From positions 1 to 58,040 of the forward strand of contig CAKSFQ010000015.1 of the NCBI GenBank assembly GCA_934454115.1: a stretch of 58,040 nucleotides of DNA, read 5' to 3'. Origin of the DNA: an uncultured Clostridia bacterium (GTDB lineage Bacteria; Bacillota; Clostridia; Monoglobales; Monoglobaceae). Positions 49,878 to 58,040 of this stretch are shown piece by piece (within the stretch, counting starts at the first letter, position 1; every line of letters starts with the position of its first letter). Under the pieces are notes generated by a model. The model was not told the origin of the DNA and did no database searches. It saw nothing but the letters and a program-made list of their open reading frames with translations. The position numbers and the translations under genes were made by a program.

Positions 49878-50492
49878 TTGGAAAAGAAAGTCATCATAGT
49901 AGGAACGGGCGGACACGCTAAGGTGGTATATGATATTGTAAAAAGCGCCGGCGACCGTGTGTACGGTTTTTTGACAACGGACGCGATTCCTGAATTTTTA
50001 GGGATCCCGGTGCTTGGCAAAAATGAGGATTTTATTCGCTATCCAGACTGTTATTTTATCATTGCGATCGGAAATCAAAATGTAAGATGCCGTCTTGCGC
50101 AACAAATGGACGGCGTCAGATGGTATACGGCAATTCACCCGATGACGGTAATCTCTAAGGTTGGAACCGTGATCGGCGAGGGAACGGCGGTGATGCCAAA
50201 TGCGGTCATCAATGCCAATGCCAAGATTGGCAGACATTGTATTATCAATACCAATGCGGCGGTGGAACACGATGACGTCATTGCAGACTTTTCGCATATT
50301 TCGGTGGGAACAAAACTGGCGGGTACCGTACATATCGGCGAGCGGACATGGGTCGGCGCCGGCGCTACCGTGATACAGGAGACCAGGATATGTGCCGATT
50401 GTATGATCGGTGCCGGCGCTGTTGTTGTTAAAGACATTTCTGTCCCCGATACCTATATCGGAGTTCCGGCTAAAAGAAAAGGTGACAAATAA
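49878..50492 (+). CDS. NeuD/PglD-type sugar O-/N-acetyltransferase
   Basis: The 204-residue protein has the N-terminal Rossmann-like unit of this family (KKVIIVGTGGHAKVVYDIVK) and a C-terminal left-handed beta-helix of hexapeptide repeats (AVMPNAVINANAKIGRHCIINTNAAVEHDDVIADFSHI etc.). The catalytic His is probably in VEHDD. It acetylates nucleotide sugars or sialic acids in surface glycan synthesis. It starts at TTG 49878 with GGTGAGGT upstream. It is solitary here, with no glycan operon around it. Confidence 0.9.
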   Translation: MEKKVIIVGTGGHAKVVYDIVKSAGDRVYGFLTTDAIPEFLGIPVLGKNEDFIRYPDCYFIIAIGNQNVRCRLAQQMDGVRWYTAIHPMTVISKVGTVIGEGTAVMPNAVINANAKIGRHCIINTNAAVEHDDVIADFSHISVGTKLAGTVHIGERTWVGAGATVIQETRICADCMIGAGAVVVKDISVPDTYIGVPAKRKGDK

Positions 50493-50561
50493 GAGTTTTT
50501 CAATGCAAGAAAGTAAAAACGGAGACAATATAAGATAAATGACAGGAAGTCATCGGGTACA

Positions 50562-50597
50562 CACAAAAGGGGAGGGTGCAAGTCCTCCTTTTTTGTG
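50562..50597 (+). terminator. Intrinsic terminator after the acetyltransferase
   Basis: A 14-pair stem runs from CACAAAAGGGGAGG (50562-50575) to CCTCCTTTTTTGTG (50584-50597), with two G-U pairs, the T-run forming part of the 3' arm. Confidence 0.8.
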
Positions 50598-50639
50598 CGC
50601 AGAACAGGCGTAAATTACGCCGAGTGCGGTGGAAAGCGC

Positions 50640-50668
50640 TTGACAAAACAGGAAATCCATGGTATTCT
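50640..50668 (+). promoter_or_regulatory. mntP promoter
   Basis: TTGACA at 50640-50645 and TATTCT at 50663-50668, spaced 17 bases. Transcription would start near 50675, leaving a leader of about 140 bases before mntP. Confidence 0.75.
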
Positions 50669-50674
50669 TATAAA

Positions 50675-50790
50675 ACATCAAGAGATAGGAAACCGTCCCG
50701 GTATCGTGGGACGGAAGTGGGGGCGGGCATTTTGCCCTGCACTGGGGAGACCGGTCTGTGAAAAGCTTCACGGCAGGTCTCATTTTTCTT
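50675..50790 (+). promoter_or_regulatory. mntP leader with hairpins and attenuator; possible metal-responsive riboswitch
   Basis: The leader has CCGTCCC/GGGACGG (50693-50699/50708-50714), a GGGC/GCCC hairpin, and a terminator: GAGACC (50747-50752) with GGTCTC (50776-50781), inner stem TGTGAA/TTCACG, then ATTTTTCTT. Manganese efflux genes are often under yybP-ykoY riboswitches, but I cannot match the conserved GGGGAGUAG core of that class here, so the sensor type is open. Confidence 0.55.
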
Positions 50791-50817
50791 GAAATAAGGG
50801 AAAAAGGGAGTAGTACA

Positions 50818-51378
50818 ATGCAGCTGTGGGAACTTTTCCTGATTGCGGTCGGGCTTTCTATGGATGCCTTTGCGGTTTCGATCTGCAAGGGATTATCAGT
50901 ATCGAAGGTTCGGATGCGCCATCGGCTCAGTGTGGGGCTTTATTTCGGTGGATTTCAGGCGCTGATGCCTTTCATAGGGTATCTGCTGGGGACACAGTTT
51001 CAGCGGATGATTACCCGTGTGGACCACTGGATTGCCTTTGTGCTTTTGGTCATCATCGGTATCAATATGATTCGCGAGGCGCGCGGCAATGCGGAAGAGG
51101 TGGACGCGTCCTTTGGGGTAAAATCCATGCTGCCGCTGGCGATTGCAACCAGCATTGACGCGCTGGCAGTGGGTGTAACTTTTGCCTTTTTGCAGGTAAA
51201 TATTTTTGCGGCGGTCAGTTTGATCGGCGCAACTACCTTTGTATTGTCCGTCATCGGCCTCACCGTAGGAAATCTGTTTGGCGTAAAATATAAATCCAGG
51301 GCAGAGATTCTGGGCGGTATTGTTCTGATTGTCATGGGAATCAAAATTCTTGCGGAACATTTGGGAATTTTCTCATAA
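50818..51378 (+). CDS. mntP: Manganese efflux pump MntP
   Basis: The 186-residue protein has six hydrophobic segments and the MntP repeat motifs with conserved membrane Asp: [15 protein letters not shown] in helix 1 and [15 protein letters not shown] in helix 4. It exports excess Mn2+. Ribosome site GGGAG lies seven bases from ATG 50818. Expression is probably controlled by the attenuated leader. Confidence 0.93.
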   Translation: MQLWELFLIAVGLSMDAFAVSICKGLSVSKVRMRHRLSVGLYFGGFQALMPFIGYLLGTQFQRMITRVDHWIAFVLLVIIGINMIREARGNAEEVDASFGVKSMLPLAIATSIDALAVGVTFAFLQVNIFAAVSLIGATTFVLSVIGLTVGNLFGVKYKSRAEILGGIVLIVMGIKILAEHLGIFS

Positions 51379-51486
51379 AAAGGCAACAAAAAATAGGTTT
51401 GTACCGTTGCAAACGGATAAAATGTATGATAAAATAAGCGGATAAGATACCAAGCACAAAAAACCTGTGTATCGGAGGTGCATCCA

Positions 51487-53826
51487 ATGTTGTGCTGTAA
51501 ATGTCATGAAAATTTAGCGGTGGTCTATATCAGCAAGCTGGACGAAAAAGGAAAGACGGTCAACGAGGGATATTGTCTGACCTGTGCCAAGGAGCTGAAT
51601 TTAGGCCCTGTCAATGACCTTATGCAAAATATGGGGATTAACCCGGAGGAAATGGATGGGTTAAACCGGGAGATGTCGGCAATGCTGGAAGAAATGGGAG
51701 ACGAGTTCCCGATGGAGAACGGATTTGGCGTGCCGGAGGATGGGGAAGATACGGACGGCGAGGATGCGGATGGCGAGTCCATGAGCCGGAGTATGCAGAA
51801 GAACCCCTTTGAGCTGATGAACCGTTTGTTCGGCGGTGCGGCCAATCAGGGCGAAAGCCCGGGTAAGAGTGAAAAAACCAAGGGAGAGCGCCGCAGCGAA
51901 AAGAAAGAAAAGAAGAGAAAGTATTTGGATGCCTATGCGGTGAACCTGACCGAAAAGGCAAGACGCGGCGAGGTTGACCGCGTGGTTGGCCGTACGGCGG
52001 AGATGGAGCGGACGGCGCAGATTTTAAACCGGCGCACCAAGAACAATCCTTGCCTGATCGGCGAACCCGGTGTCGGAAAGACCGCGATCGCGGAGGGGCT
52101 GGCGCTTAAAATTGTCAAGGGTGATGTGCCGGCAAAGCTGCTGCCATATGAAATTTATCTTTTGGATATGTCGGCCGTGGTTGCAGGGACGCAGTTTCGC
52201 GGACAGTTTGAATCTAGACTTCGGAATATTATCGAGGAAGTCAAGCGGCTTGGCAATATTATTTTGGTGATTGACGAGATCCACACGATTACCGCCGCCG
52301 GTGACGCGGAGGGCGGCATGAATGCCGGTAACATATTAAAGCCGGCGCTGTCGCGGGGCGAGATTCAGGTGATCGGTGCGACCACCATTGAAGAATACCG
52401 TAAGCATATCGAAAAGGATGCGGCCTTGGAGCGCCGTTTTCAGACCGTCATGGTCGAAGAGCCGACCGTGGAAGAAACGGTCGAGATTTTAAAGGGTATT
52501 AAGGATTATTACGAGGACTACCATAAGGTGCGTATTTCGGATGAGCTGTTGCGTACGGCTGCCGTGTTGGCAGAACGCTATATCAGCGACCGTTTTTTGC
52601 CGGACAAGGCGATTGACGTGATTGATGAGGCGGCATCGAAAGCAAATCTTGAAAATAAGTCGCTGCCGGTTCTTGCCCAAAAGGAGCAGGAACTTGCCAA
52701 GGTTGGACAGGAAATTGATCAGGAGAGCAGCACGGTTTCCAACTCGATTGAAGAGTTTCAGAAGATGGCAGATTTAAAGAGCCGCAAGTGTAAGCTGGAA
52801 GAGGAAATCAAGACCCTGAAGGAAAATGCTGTGGTAGACCTTACGGTCGATGATCTGGCGGCGGTGATTGAACTTTGGACTAAGATTCCGGTAAAGCATA
52901 TTTCAGAATTTGAGACCCGGCGCCTGACCAATTTGGAAGAGCGTTTGCATAAGCGTTTGATCGGACAGAATGAGGCGGTCGAGGCGGTCAGCCGCGCGAT
53001 TCGGCGAAAGCGCGCCGGTATCAGCATCAAACGCCGTCCGGTCTCCTTTATCTTTGTCGGTCCGACCGGTGTCGGTAAGACGGAGCTTGTCAAGCAGATT
53101 GCCCGTGAGGTGTTTGATGGCGAAGACGCGCTGATTCGTCTGGATATGTCAGAGTATATGGAAAAGCATTCGGTCGCGAAGCTGATCGGATCGCCGCCGG
53201 GCTATGTCGGGTATGATGATGCCGGTCAGCTGACCGAAAAGGTGCGCCGACATCCGTACTGTGTGATTTTGCTGGATGAGATCGAAAAGGCGCATGCTGA
53301 TATTTTCCATATCCTGCTTCAGATCTTGGATGACGGACGGATTACGGATAGCCATGGCAAGACGGTCTCTTTTGAGAACACCATCATTATTATGACTTCA
53401 AACGCCGGCAGCGACCAGCGGTCGAATGTGGTCGGCTTTAATGAGGATGAAGAGGCAGTGCAAATTAAGGTGGAACGTGCCTTAAAAGAGCTGTTCCGCC
53501 CGGAATTTTTAAACCGTGTTGATGAGACGGTCATCTTTAAGGAACTGAGCCGGGCAGAACTTTTGGAGATTATTGATTTGATGCTGGATGATCTGCGTAC
53601 CGGACTGAAAGAAAAGAATATCTCTTTGGAAGCGGACGATGCGGCAAAGGAGTATATTTTGGATCATGCCTACCAGAGGGCGTACGGCGCACGCCCGCTG
53701 CGGCGCTACATTGAGCGGCACGTGGAGGATGCACTGGCGCAGCAGATCATAACCGGCACGATTTCTGCCGGGATGACGGCGGTCGTCGAAACGGAAAACG
53801 ACCAACTGTGCGTATCGGTAAAATAA
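51487..53826 (+). CDS. ClpE-like AAA+ unfoldase with N-terminal zinc finger
   Basis: The 779-residue protein has an N-terminal zinc finger (LCCKCHENLAVVYISK...YCLTCAKEL) instead of the Clp double repeat, an acidic linker, and two AAA+ modules. D1 has GEPGVGKTAIAEG and VIDEIHTITAAG; D2 has VGPTGVGKTELVKQ, LLDEIEKAH and PEFLNRVDE; a shortish coiled coil (ENKSLPVLAQKEQELAKVGQ) lies between. This is the ClpE pattern, which unfolds proteins for ClpP. ATG 51487 with GGAGGTG is chosen over GTG 51478. No CtsR/McsB operon surrounds it. Confidence 0.9.
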   Translation: MLCCKCHENLAVVYISKLDEKGKTVNEGYCLTCAKELNLGPVNDLMQNMGINPEEMDGLNREMSAMLEEMGDEFPMENGFGVPEDGEDTDGEDADGESMSRSMQKNPFELMNRLFGGAANQGESPGKSEKTKGERRSEKKEKKRKYLDAYAVNLTEKARRGEVDRVVGRTAEMERTAQILNRRTKNNPCLIGEPGVGKTAIAEGLALKIVKGDVPAKLLPYEIYLLDMSAVVAGTQFRGQFESRLRNIIEEVKRLGNIILVIDEIHTITAAGDAEGGMNAGNILKPALSRGEIQVIGATTIEEYRKHIEKDAALERRFQTVMVEEPTVEETVEILKGIKDYYEDYHKVRISDELLRTAAVLAERYISDRFLPDKAIDVIDEAASKANLENKSLPVLAQKEQELAKVGQEIDQESSTVSNSIEEFQKMADLKSRKCKLEEEIKTLKENAVVDLTVDDLAAVIELWTKIPVKHISEFETRRLTNLEERLHKRLIGQNEAVEAVSRAIRRKRAGISIKRRPVSFIFVGPTGVGKTELVKQIAREVFDGEDALIRLDMSEYMEKHSVAKLIGSPPGYVGYDDAGQLTEKVRRHPYCVILLDEIEKAHADIFHILLQILDDGRITDSHGKTVSFENTIIIMTSNAGSDQRSNVVGFNEDEEAVQIKVERALKELFRPEFLNRVDETVIFKELSRAELLEIIDLMLDDLRTGLKEKNISLEADDAAKEYILDHAYQRAYGARPLRRYIERHVEDALAQQIITGTISAGMTAVVETENDQLCVSVK

Positions 53827-53829
53827 TTG

Positions 53830-53863
53830 AAAATCACGTCGGGTTTGCCGGCGTGATTTTTTT
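53830..53863 (+). terminator. Intrinsic terminator after clpE-like gene
   Basis: AAAATCACG pairs with CGTGATTTT, with a second inner stem CGGG...CCGG-like, and a run of seven T. It ends the clpE-like transcript. Confidence 0.85.
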
Positions 53864-54057
53864 GTCGATTCATGTATTCACAGTATATTTAATATGTAAT
53901 TTTTGAATGAAAAAAGGGATTGTCAATGTCATAAATGCATGATATAATAATAAGGCGTCACAAAGCGCCGACCGTGTGTATGGCGCGTTGGCATTCATCG
54001 GAATTTTTCAGTGAAAAAGGGAAGACCCTGATATCAGGTTAAAAGGAGGAAAAAGGT

Positions 54058-54777
54058 GTGGATCAAAAAGAACAAGACACTTTTTTAGAGTGTGAACGGC
54101 ACCGCGTATTTCTGCTTTTGATGATGGTGGGCGGCTTTTACGGCGCTTATACCTACACGGTGCGCGGCGGCGTTTTCTGTAACGCACAGACCGCAAATTT
54201 TGTCTTGCTGGCGATGGCGCTTGGCAATTTGCACTGGGCAAAGGCGCTTTATTATTTGATCCCGATGACGGCATACCTTTTGGGTACCATTGTCTCAGAG
54301 GCGATTGCAAAGCCGGTGCGGCGATATGGAATCATCCGTTGGGATACCATGCTGATTATCATCGAGATCGTATTGGTTATCATTTTAGGCTTTGTTCCGG
54401 ACGATGCGCCGTATCAGATCACTCAGGTTGCCATAAACTTTATTGCGTCAATGCAGTATAATACCTTCCGGCAGGCAGAAAAGGTACCGATGGCAACGAC
54501 CTTTTGCACCAATCATTTAAGACAGATTGGGGTTGCGCTGGTTAAGATTTGCAAAGGGAAAGAAGAAGGAAAGTTTCTAAAGCGGATTTCGATTCATGGA
54601 CGGATGCTTTTGTTCTTTGTCCTCGGAGGGACGGCATCCGCGGCATTATGCCGCTTTTTTGGCGGAAAGGCATTATTTTTTGCGTTGATTCCGCTGGGGA
54701 TTCTGCTCTTTGATTTGCTCTACGCGGATATCAAGCTGGAAAAAGGAGATTTCTTTCGAAAACCGGCAGGACATTAA
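54058..54777 (+). CDS. YoaK/DUF1275-family membrane protein
   Basis: The 239-residue protein has about six hydrophobic segments and family motifs GGFYGAYTYTVRGGVFCNAQTANFVLLAM (helix 1-2) and MQYNTFR...ATTFCTNHLRQIG (helix 5). It starts at GTG 54058 with AAGGAGGAAAAAG. The family is widespread and its substrate is unknown. Upstream, TATAAT-like AT-rich sequence at about 53,940 may contain its promoter. Confidence 0.88.
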   Translation: MDQKEQDTFLECERHRVFLLLMMVGGFYGAYTYTVRGGVFCNAQTANFVLLAMALGNLHWAKALYYLIPMTAYLLGTIVSEAIAKPVRRYGIIRWDTMLIIIEIVLVIILGFVPDDAPYQITQVAINFIASMQYNTFRQAEKVPMATTFCTNHLRQIGVALVKICKGKEEGKFLKRISIHGRMLLFFVLGGTASAALCRFFGGKALFFALIPLGILLFDLLYADIKLEKGDFFRKPAGH

Positions 54778-54816
54778 AAACCGGGAGGCGGCCCATGCCG
54801 CTTCCCGGTTTTTGGT
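54777..54816 (+). terminator. Intrinsic terminator after the DUF1275 gene
   Basis: AAAAACCGGGA and TCCCGGTTTTT pair, with an inner GCGGC/GCCGC stem around CCAT. It is a long, strong terminator. Confidence 0.85.
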
Positions 54817-54819
54817 TTG

Positions 54820-55078
54820 CGCGCCGTGGGAGCGCTCTGGCGGGTGAAAAACCCGAACATGCCCGGATAGCGGGAAGTGTATAGCTGAACAGCTAACTAT
54901 TCCATTTGTAGTAGCAGAGTAAATACGGCGGATATAGGGAGAGAAAGAGCGTGCACCTTAGGCGTGGGGGTCGTACGGAGGTTTCATTAGCCCTGTAACA
55001 GCGAACTGAGAGAAGTCAGCCAACCGTGTACCGAAGGCTACGCAGGTAGTGTGAGAGGACGGGAATGGAATAAACTTT
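54820..55078 (+). mobile_element. Probable group II intron 5' remnant, no ORF
   Basis: This 260-base stretch has no coding potential but shows phrases I associate with group II introns: GGCGGGTGAAAAACCC early on, GAGAGAAGTCAGCC, GTACCGAAGGCTACGC and GGTAGTGTGAGAGGACGG near the end. The downstream reverse-transcriptase gene and domains V/VI are missing; an AraC gene on the opposite strand begins at once. It is probably a decayed or truncated intron. The identity is from memory of family phrases, so confidence is limited. Confidence 0.45.
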
Positions 55079-55093
55079 CTCCTGTTCGATTGT

Positions 55094-55915
55094 CTACATG
55101 CTGTCCGTGAAATCCTGCTGCGGTGATGTGCGGTACTTTGCCGGGGACAGACCGGTTTTCTTTTTAAAAAAGTTTGAAAAATAGTACTCATCGGTAAAAC
55201 AAAGTTCCAATGCAATTTGCCGCACCGAGAGCGCCGTGCCGAGCAGCATCTGCTTTGCAAGCTCAATTCGCTGATCCATCAGATAGACGTAGGGCGTGGC
55301 GCCGTACTTTTTTTTAAAAACGCGGATAACCTGGGATTCGGATTTTTTCAGGTAATGACATAAGTCCTCTAAGCGGAACCGCTTTTTGATATGCAAATCC
55401 AAAAAGGCGCGAATGGCATCTGACTCTTGGTTGCCGCCGCCGCTGCCCAAAAGATGTTGATGCAATCTGAAAAAGATGCGATGCAGCAGACCGAGAACTT
55501 CCTCGGTCGGGTCACCCGGCCGCCGTGCGGCGTCAAGAATGCCGAAAAGCTCTGCCTTGGTGGAAAGCGAGGGATAGTAATTGATACCGCGCAGTTCATA
55601 GCCGTCAATCATATGCTCCAAAAGCGATCCGGACAGATTGATAAAATATTTTGTCCATGGCGTCTTTGCATCCGAATAATAGAGATGGTTTTGGTTGCAT
55701 TGTAAAAAATAACTGTCCCCGGCTTTGGGATAAAAGGTGTGGTTGTCTGTGATCACGGCGCCTGTTCCGTGTGCCACGTATTCCAGGCAGGCGCAGGCCG
55801 AATGCGGCCGGTCAATGCGATAGGTGCCGTCACAGTAGGAGGCGCCGCAAATCTGGAGATGCAATAGCGCACGGTTTGATTCCGATTGCAAAAAAGTGTA
55901 AATGGTTTCTTTCAT
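55094..55915 (-). CDS. AraC-family transcriptional regulator
   Basis: The 273-residue regulator has an N-terminal cupin-like sensor (RPHSACACLEYVAHGTGAVITDNHTFYPKAGDSYFL) and a C-terminal pair of HTH motifs (FRLEDLCHYLKKSESQVIRVFKKKYG; LLGTALSVRQIALELCFTDEYYFSNFFKKKTGLSPAKYR). ATG 55915 is preferred because GAGGA sits eight bases upstream. It is divergent from the glutaminase-like gene and probably regulates it in response to a sugar or glycoside-derived signal. Confidence 0.9.
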   Translation of the reverse strand: MKETIYTFLQSESNRALLHLQICGASYCDGTYRIDRPHSACACLEYVAHGTGAVITDNHTFYPKAGDSYFLQCNQNHLYYSDAKTPWTKYFINLSGSLLEHMIDGYELRGINYYPSLSTKAELFGILDAARRPGDPTEEVLGLLHRIFFRLHQHLLGSGGGNQESDAIRAFLDLHIKKRFRLEDLCHYLKKSESQVIRVFKKKYGATPYVYLMDQRIELAKQMLLGTALSVRQIALELCFTDEYYFSNFFKKKTGLSPAKYRTSPQQDFTDSM

Positions 55916-55950
55916 GCGTGGATTCCTCATTAAAATAATGGTTTTCTACA

Positions 55951-55982
55951 TTGTTTTACCTGTATTATAACAATATAATACA
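55951..55982 (+). promoter_or_regulatory. Promoter with palindrome between AraC and glutaminase-like genes
   Basis: TTGTTT (55951-55956) and TATAAT (55974-55979) are spaced 17 bases on the + strand. TGTATTAT (55961-55968) and ATAATACA (55975-55982) are perfect inverted arms over the -10, a probable operator. Confidence 0.6.
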
Positions 55983-56010
55983 AGAAAAGCAAGAATAAGG
56001 AGGAATTTTT

Positions 56011-57912
56011 ATGAATTTCAGACCGCCGGCGGTACCGCTTGTGACCGTAGACCCATATTTTTCGATCTGGTCATTTGCGGACTGCCTGTACGATGACACG
56101 ACCCGTAACTGGACAGGCCGGGCAAATCCCATGTTTGCAGGGGTTCTGATTGGCGAGCAGTGGTATACCCTGATGGGAACGGAGCATCCGGATCATCATT
56201 ACTATCGGGTTCGCGGAAAGGCGCTGCCCCAGACCAAGAGAAAAGTAACGCCGCTTTGTACGCTTTATGAATTTGAAAACGAGCTTTTGCGGGTGACTCT
56301 GGCGTTTCGGACGCCGCTTTTGCTTGATCGGCTGGATATTTTATCCCGTCCGGTCAGCTATATGGAATATCATATGGAGGCAAAAAAAGAAGAGGCAGAA
56401 AAGGCACGGTTCGTTTTTGCGATATCCTCGGAGTGCTGTGCCGACAACTGGGAGCAGGATGTGGTATTTAAAAAGACGGCATTGTCGCTCAGCTGCGGTA
56501 ATTTAATTCAAAATGTGCTGTCTAAGAGCGGCGACGATGTGGGGATCGATTGGGGATATCTTCATCTGGCAGAGCGCAGCGCAATGCCGGTGGATTTTAA
56601 AAAAATGATACAAAAAAAGAGCGTGCAGCAGGCCGCTCTGGATGTGCAAAAGACCTATCGTGCCTTTTCGGAAAAGCCGTATATGGCCGTCGAAAAGGGA
56701 GAAAAAGACGGCGTGATTGTGATTGCCTATGATGAGGTCTGCGGCATCGAATATTACGGCAAGGCGCAAAACGAATATTACTGCACATTTTTTGACAGTT
56801 TTTCGGATATGCTGACGGCCGCTGTCTCGGAATATCCGGCGATTCGTAACATGTGTGACGCGTTTGATGCGCAGCTGATGGCAGAGGCGGAAAAACTCGG
56901 TGAAAAATACACCGATTTAATTTGTCTGGCCTATCGGCAGGCAATCGCCGCCCACAAGCTGGCCGCGGACGAAAACGGCGATATCCTCTTTATCTCCAAG
57001 GAGTGTTTCTCCAACGGCTGTGCGGCAACCCTGGACGTAACCTATCCGTCGATTCCTCTGTTTTTAAAGTATAATCCCGAACTGGTTTTGGGGATGCTGC
57101 GCCCGATTTTTAAACAGGTCTATGACGGGTTCTGGCCGTACCCTTATGCACCGCATGACGCAGGGCGGTATCCGTTGGTGGACGGAAACGTATATGGCGA
57201 CAGTAAAGAAAGAGATCAGATGCCGGTTGAGGAATGCGGAAATATGCTGCTCTGTGTGGCTGCCGCCGCAAAGTATGCGAGCAGTGATGATTTTGCAAGG
57301 CAGCATCAAAAGATGTTAAAGCAGTGGGCAGACTATCTGGTAGAATTCGGTTACGATCCGGGCGACCAGCTTTGTACCGATGACTTTGCCGGGCACCTGG
57401 CGCACAACTGTAATCTAAGCATTAAGGCGATTTTGGGCATTGCCGCTTATGGAAAGCTGTTTGAGGATCAAAAGTATCAGGACATTGCCGCAGAATATGC
57501 GAAAAAGTGGGAAAAAGACGCCAAGGCGGAGCAGGGCAGCCGTCTGACCTTTGACCACCCGGATTCCTGGGGACTGAAATATAATCTGGTTTGGGATCGC
57601 CTTTTGGATCTCCATATCTTTAATCCGAAGATTGCGGAAGAAGAGGTGGCGCTGTATCAAAGCAAGATGCAGCCGTACGGTGTGCCGCTGGATATCCGCA
57701 ACGACTACACCAAGACGGATTGGGAGATGTGGACCACGGTGCTGACCGAAAATACAGAATATTTTGAGACGATCGTCGGCGCAATCCATAGGATGCTTTG
57801 CGATACGCCGGATCGGGTACCGTTTACGGACTGGTATTACAGCAGTGACGGACGGTTCCGCGGTTTTCAGAACCGTACCGTGCTGGGCGGCATTTTCATC
57901 AACTTGATATAA
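56011..57912 (+). CDS. DUF4965/glutaminase A-like protein
   Basis: The 633-residue protein has the GtaA-like domain order: an N-terminal beta region (RPPAVPLVTVDPYFSIWSFADCLYDDTTRNWTG) and DUF4965-type helical body (SKECFSNGCAATLDVTYPSIPLFLKYNPELV, PYPYAPHDAGRYPL, HLAHNCNLSIKAILGIAAY), ending in TDWEMWTTVLTENTEYFETIVGAIHRMLCDTPDRVPFTDWYYS in its known C-terminal pattern. No signal peptide is visible, so it is cytosolic. Although named glutaminase A-like, such (alpha/alpha)6-barrel proteins may act on glycosides; the AraC neighbour favours carbohydrate use. GGAGGAATTTTT sets the start. Confidence 0.85.
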   Translation: MNFRPPAVPLVTVDPYFSIWSFADCLYDDTTRNWTGRANPMFAGVLIGEQWYTLMGTEHPDHHYYRVRGKALPQTKRKVTPLCTLYEFENELLRVTLAFRTPLLLDRLDILSRPVSYMEYHMEAKKEEAEKARFVFAISSECCADNWEQDVVFKKTALSLSCGNLIQNVLSKSGDDVGIDWGYLHLAERSAMPVDFKKMIQKKSVQQAALDVQKTYRAFSEKPYMAVEKGEKDGVIVIAYDEVCGIEYYGKAQNEYYCTFFDSFSDMLTAAVSEYPAIRNMCDAFDAQLMAEAEKLGEKYTDLICLAYRQAIAAHKLAADENGDILFISKECFSNGCAATLDVTYPSIPLFLKYNPELVLGMLRPIFKQVYDGFWPYPYAPHDAGRYPLVDGNVYGDSKERDQMPVEECGNMLLCVAAAAKYASSDDFARQHQKMLKQWADYLVEFGYDPGDQLCTDDFAGHLAHNCNLSIKAILGIAAYGKLFEDQKYQDIAAEYAKKWEKDAKAEQGSRLTFDHPDSWGLKYNLVWDRLLDLHIFNPKIAEEEVALYQSKMQPYGVPLDIRNDYTKTDWEMWTTVLTENTEYFETIVGAIHRMLCDTPDRVPFTDWYYSSDGRFRGFQNRTVLGGIFINLI

Positions 57913-57919
57913 AAATATC

Positions 57920-57947
57920 GGAGCTTAGCCGATAGTGGCTAAGCCCC
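57920..57947 (+). terminator. Inverted repeat after the glutaminase-like gene
   Basis: GGAGCTTAGCC (57920-57930) pairs with GGCTAAGCCCC (57937-57947), one mismatch. A competing stem TATCGG (57916-57921)/CCGATA (57929-57934) overlaps it. No T-run follows. The remaining sequence to 58040 shows no gene; it may be the edge of another repeat. Confidence 0.5.
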
Positions 57948-58040
57948 GGAGCGTGTCGATAAACCCTATTTTGCGAAAAATTTCATTTTGATCTAATCGC
58001 CGTCCCCTGCTTAGCCATTGCTCCTCTCGGCTCTCGCCTC

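Overview
The window is a prophage joined to Clostridia chromosome. Positions 1 to about 39,147 are the right-hand part of a contractile-tailed (myovirus-type) prophage. From the tRNA-Arg at 39,147-39,223 onward the genes are ordinary bacterial ones. A spore-forming member of the Clostridia (Bacillota) is indicated by a SpoIVB peptidase, a YtrA-type GntR regulator with its ABC transporter, RqcH, a ClpE-like ATPase, MntP, and AGGAGG-type ribosome binding sites with TTGACA/TATAAT promoters. No closer taxonomic call is possible from the sequence alone.

Prophage layout, left to right, almost all on the + strand. (1) 1-7,862: recombination and replication, with a RecT-like annealing protein, YqaJ exonuclease, SF2 helicase, NinB-like protein, HNH-type protein, SSB, HTH protein, Lin1244-like initiator, DnaC-like loader and RusA resolvase. 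(2) 7,856-11,455: a row of tiny accessory genes (small membrane and Cys-rich proteins, GNAT, ASCH), including two that look broken or chimeric. (3) 11,469-12,029: an ArpU/DUF1492-like late regulator followed directly by three 10-bp tandem repeats, a TATAAT box and a short hairpin-rich transcript. (4) 12,030-13,544: an N6-adenine methyltransferase cargo gene between two terminators. (5) 13,665-22,767: terminase, SPP1-like portal, a MuF head protein fused to a PBECR2-type nuclease toxin, an unassigned structured RNA unit, scaffold, decoration protein, gpE-type capsid and connectors. (6) 22,767-33,036: contractile tail of the PBSX Xkd type: sheath, tube, XkdN with a -1 frameshift extension, tape measure, LysM protein, hydrolase-hub fusion, and XkdR/S/T/U baseplate proteins. 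(7) 33,039-36,900: fibre and receptor-binding proteins (self-cleaving G2 fibre, BppU-like, collagen-like, ConA-like). (8) 36,913-39,054: lysis genes: XhlA-like protein, holin, papain-like cysteine peptidase with an SLH module, and CHAP endolysin with an SLH-like tail. The integrase and lysogeny genes are not here and should lie left of position 1. The 3' end of the tRNA-Arg is the probable attachment site.

Chromosome: a ytrA-ABC operon with inverted-repeat operators (39.3-41.2 kb); queH (41.7 kb); a minus-strand housekeeping run rqcH, metK, tmk, cca (42.4-47.2 kb); a possible coat protein and a 40-residue Asn/Gln peptide (47.3-48.1 kb); spoIVB; an XRE regulator divergent from a NeuD/PglD-type acetyltransferase; mntP behind an attenuated leader; a clpE-like gene; a YoaK-family membrane protein; a probable group II intron remnant; and an AraC regulator divergent from a DUF4965/glutaminase A-like gene.

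Most interesting signals: a textbook -1 frameshift site in the tail chaperone gene (25,051-25,078); a promoter-structured RNA-terminator unit in the head operon (18,381-18,640) directly behind a MuF-toxin fusion that has a consensus promoter at its domain junction (17,958-17,985); 10-bp phased repeats in place of a -35 box at the late promoter (11,871-11,925); and reuse of SLH-like wall-binding modules in tail, peptidase and lysin.
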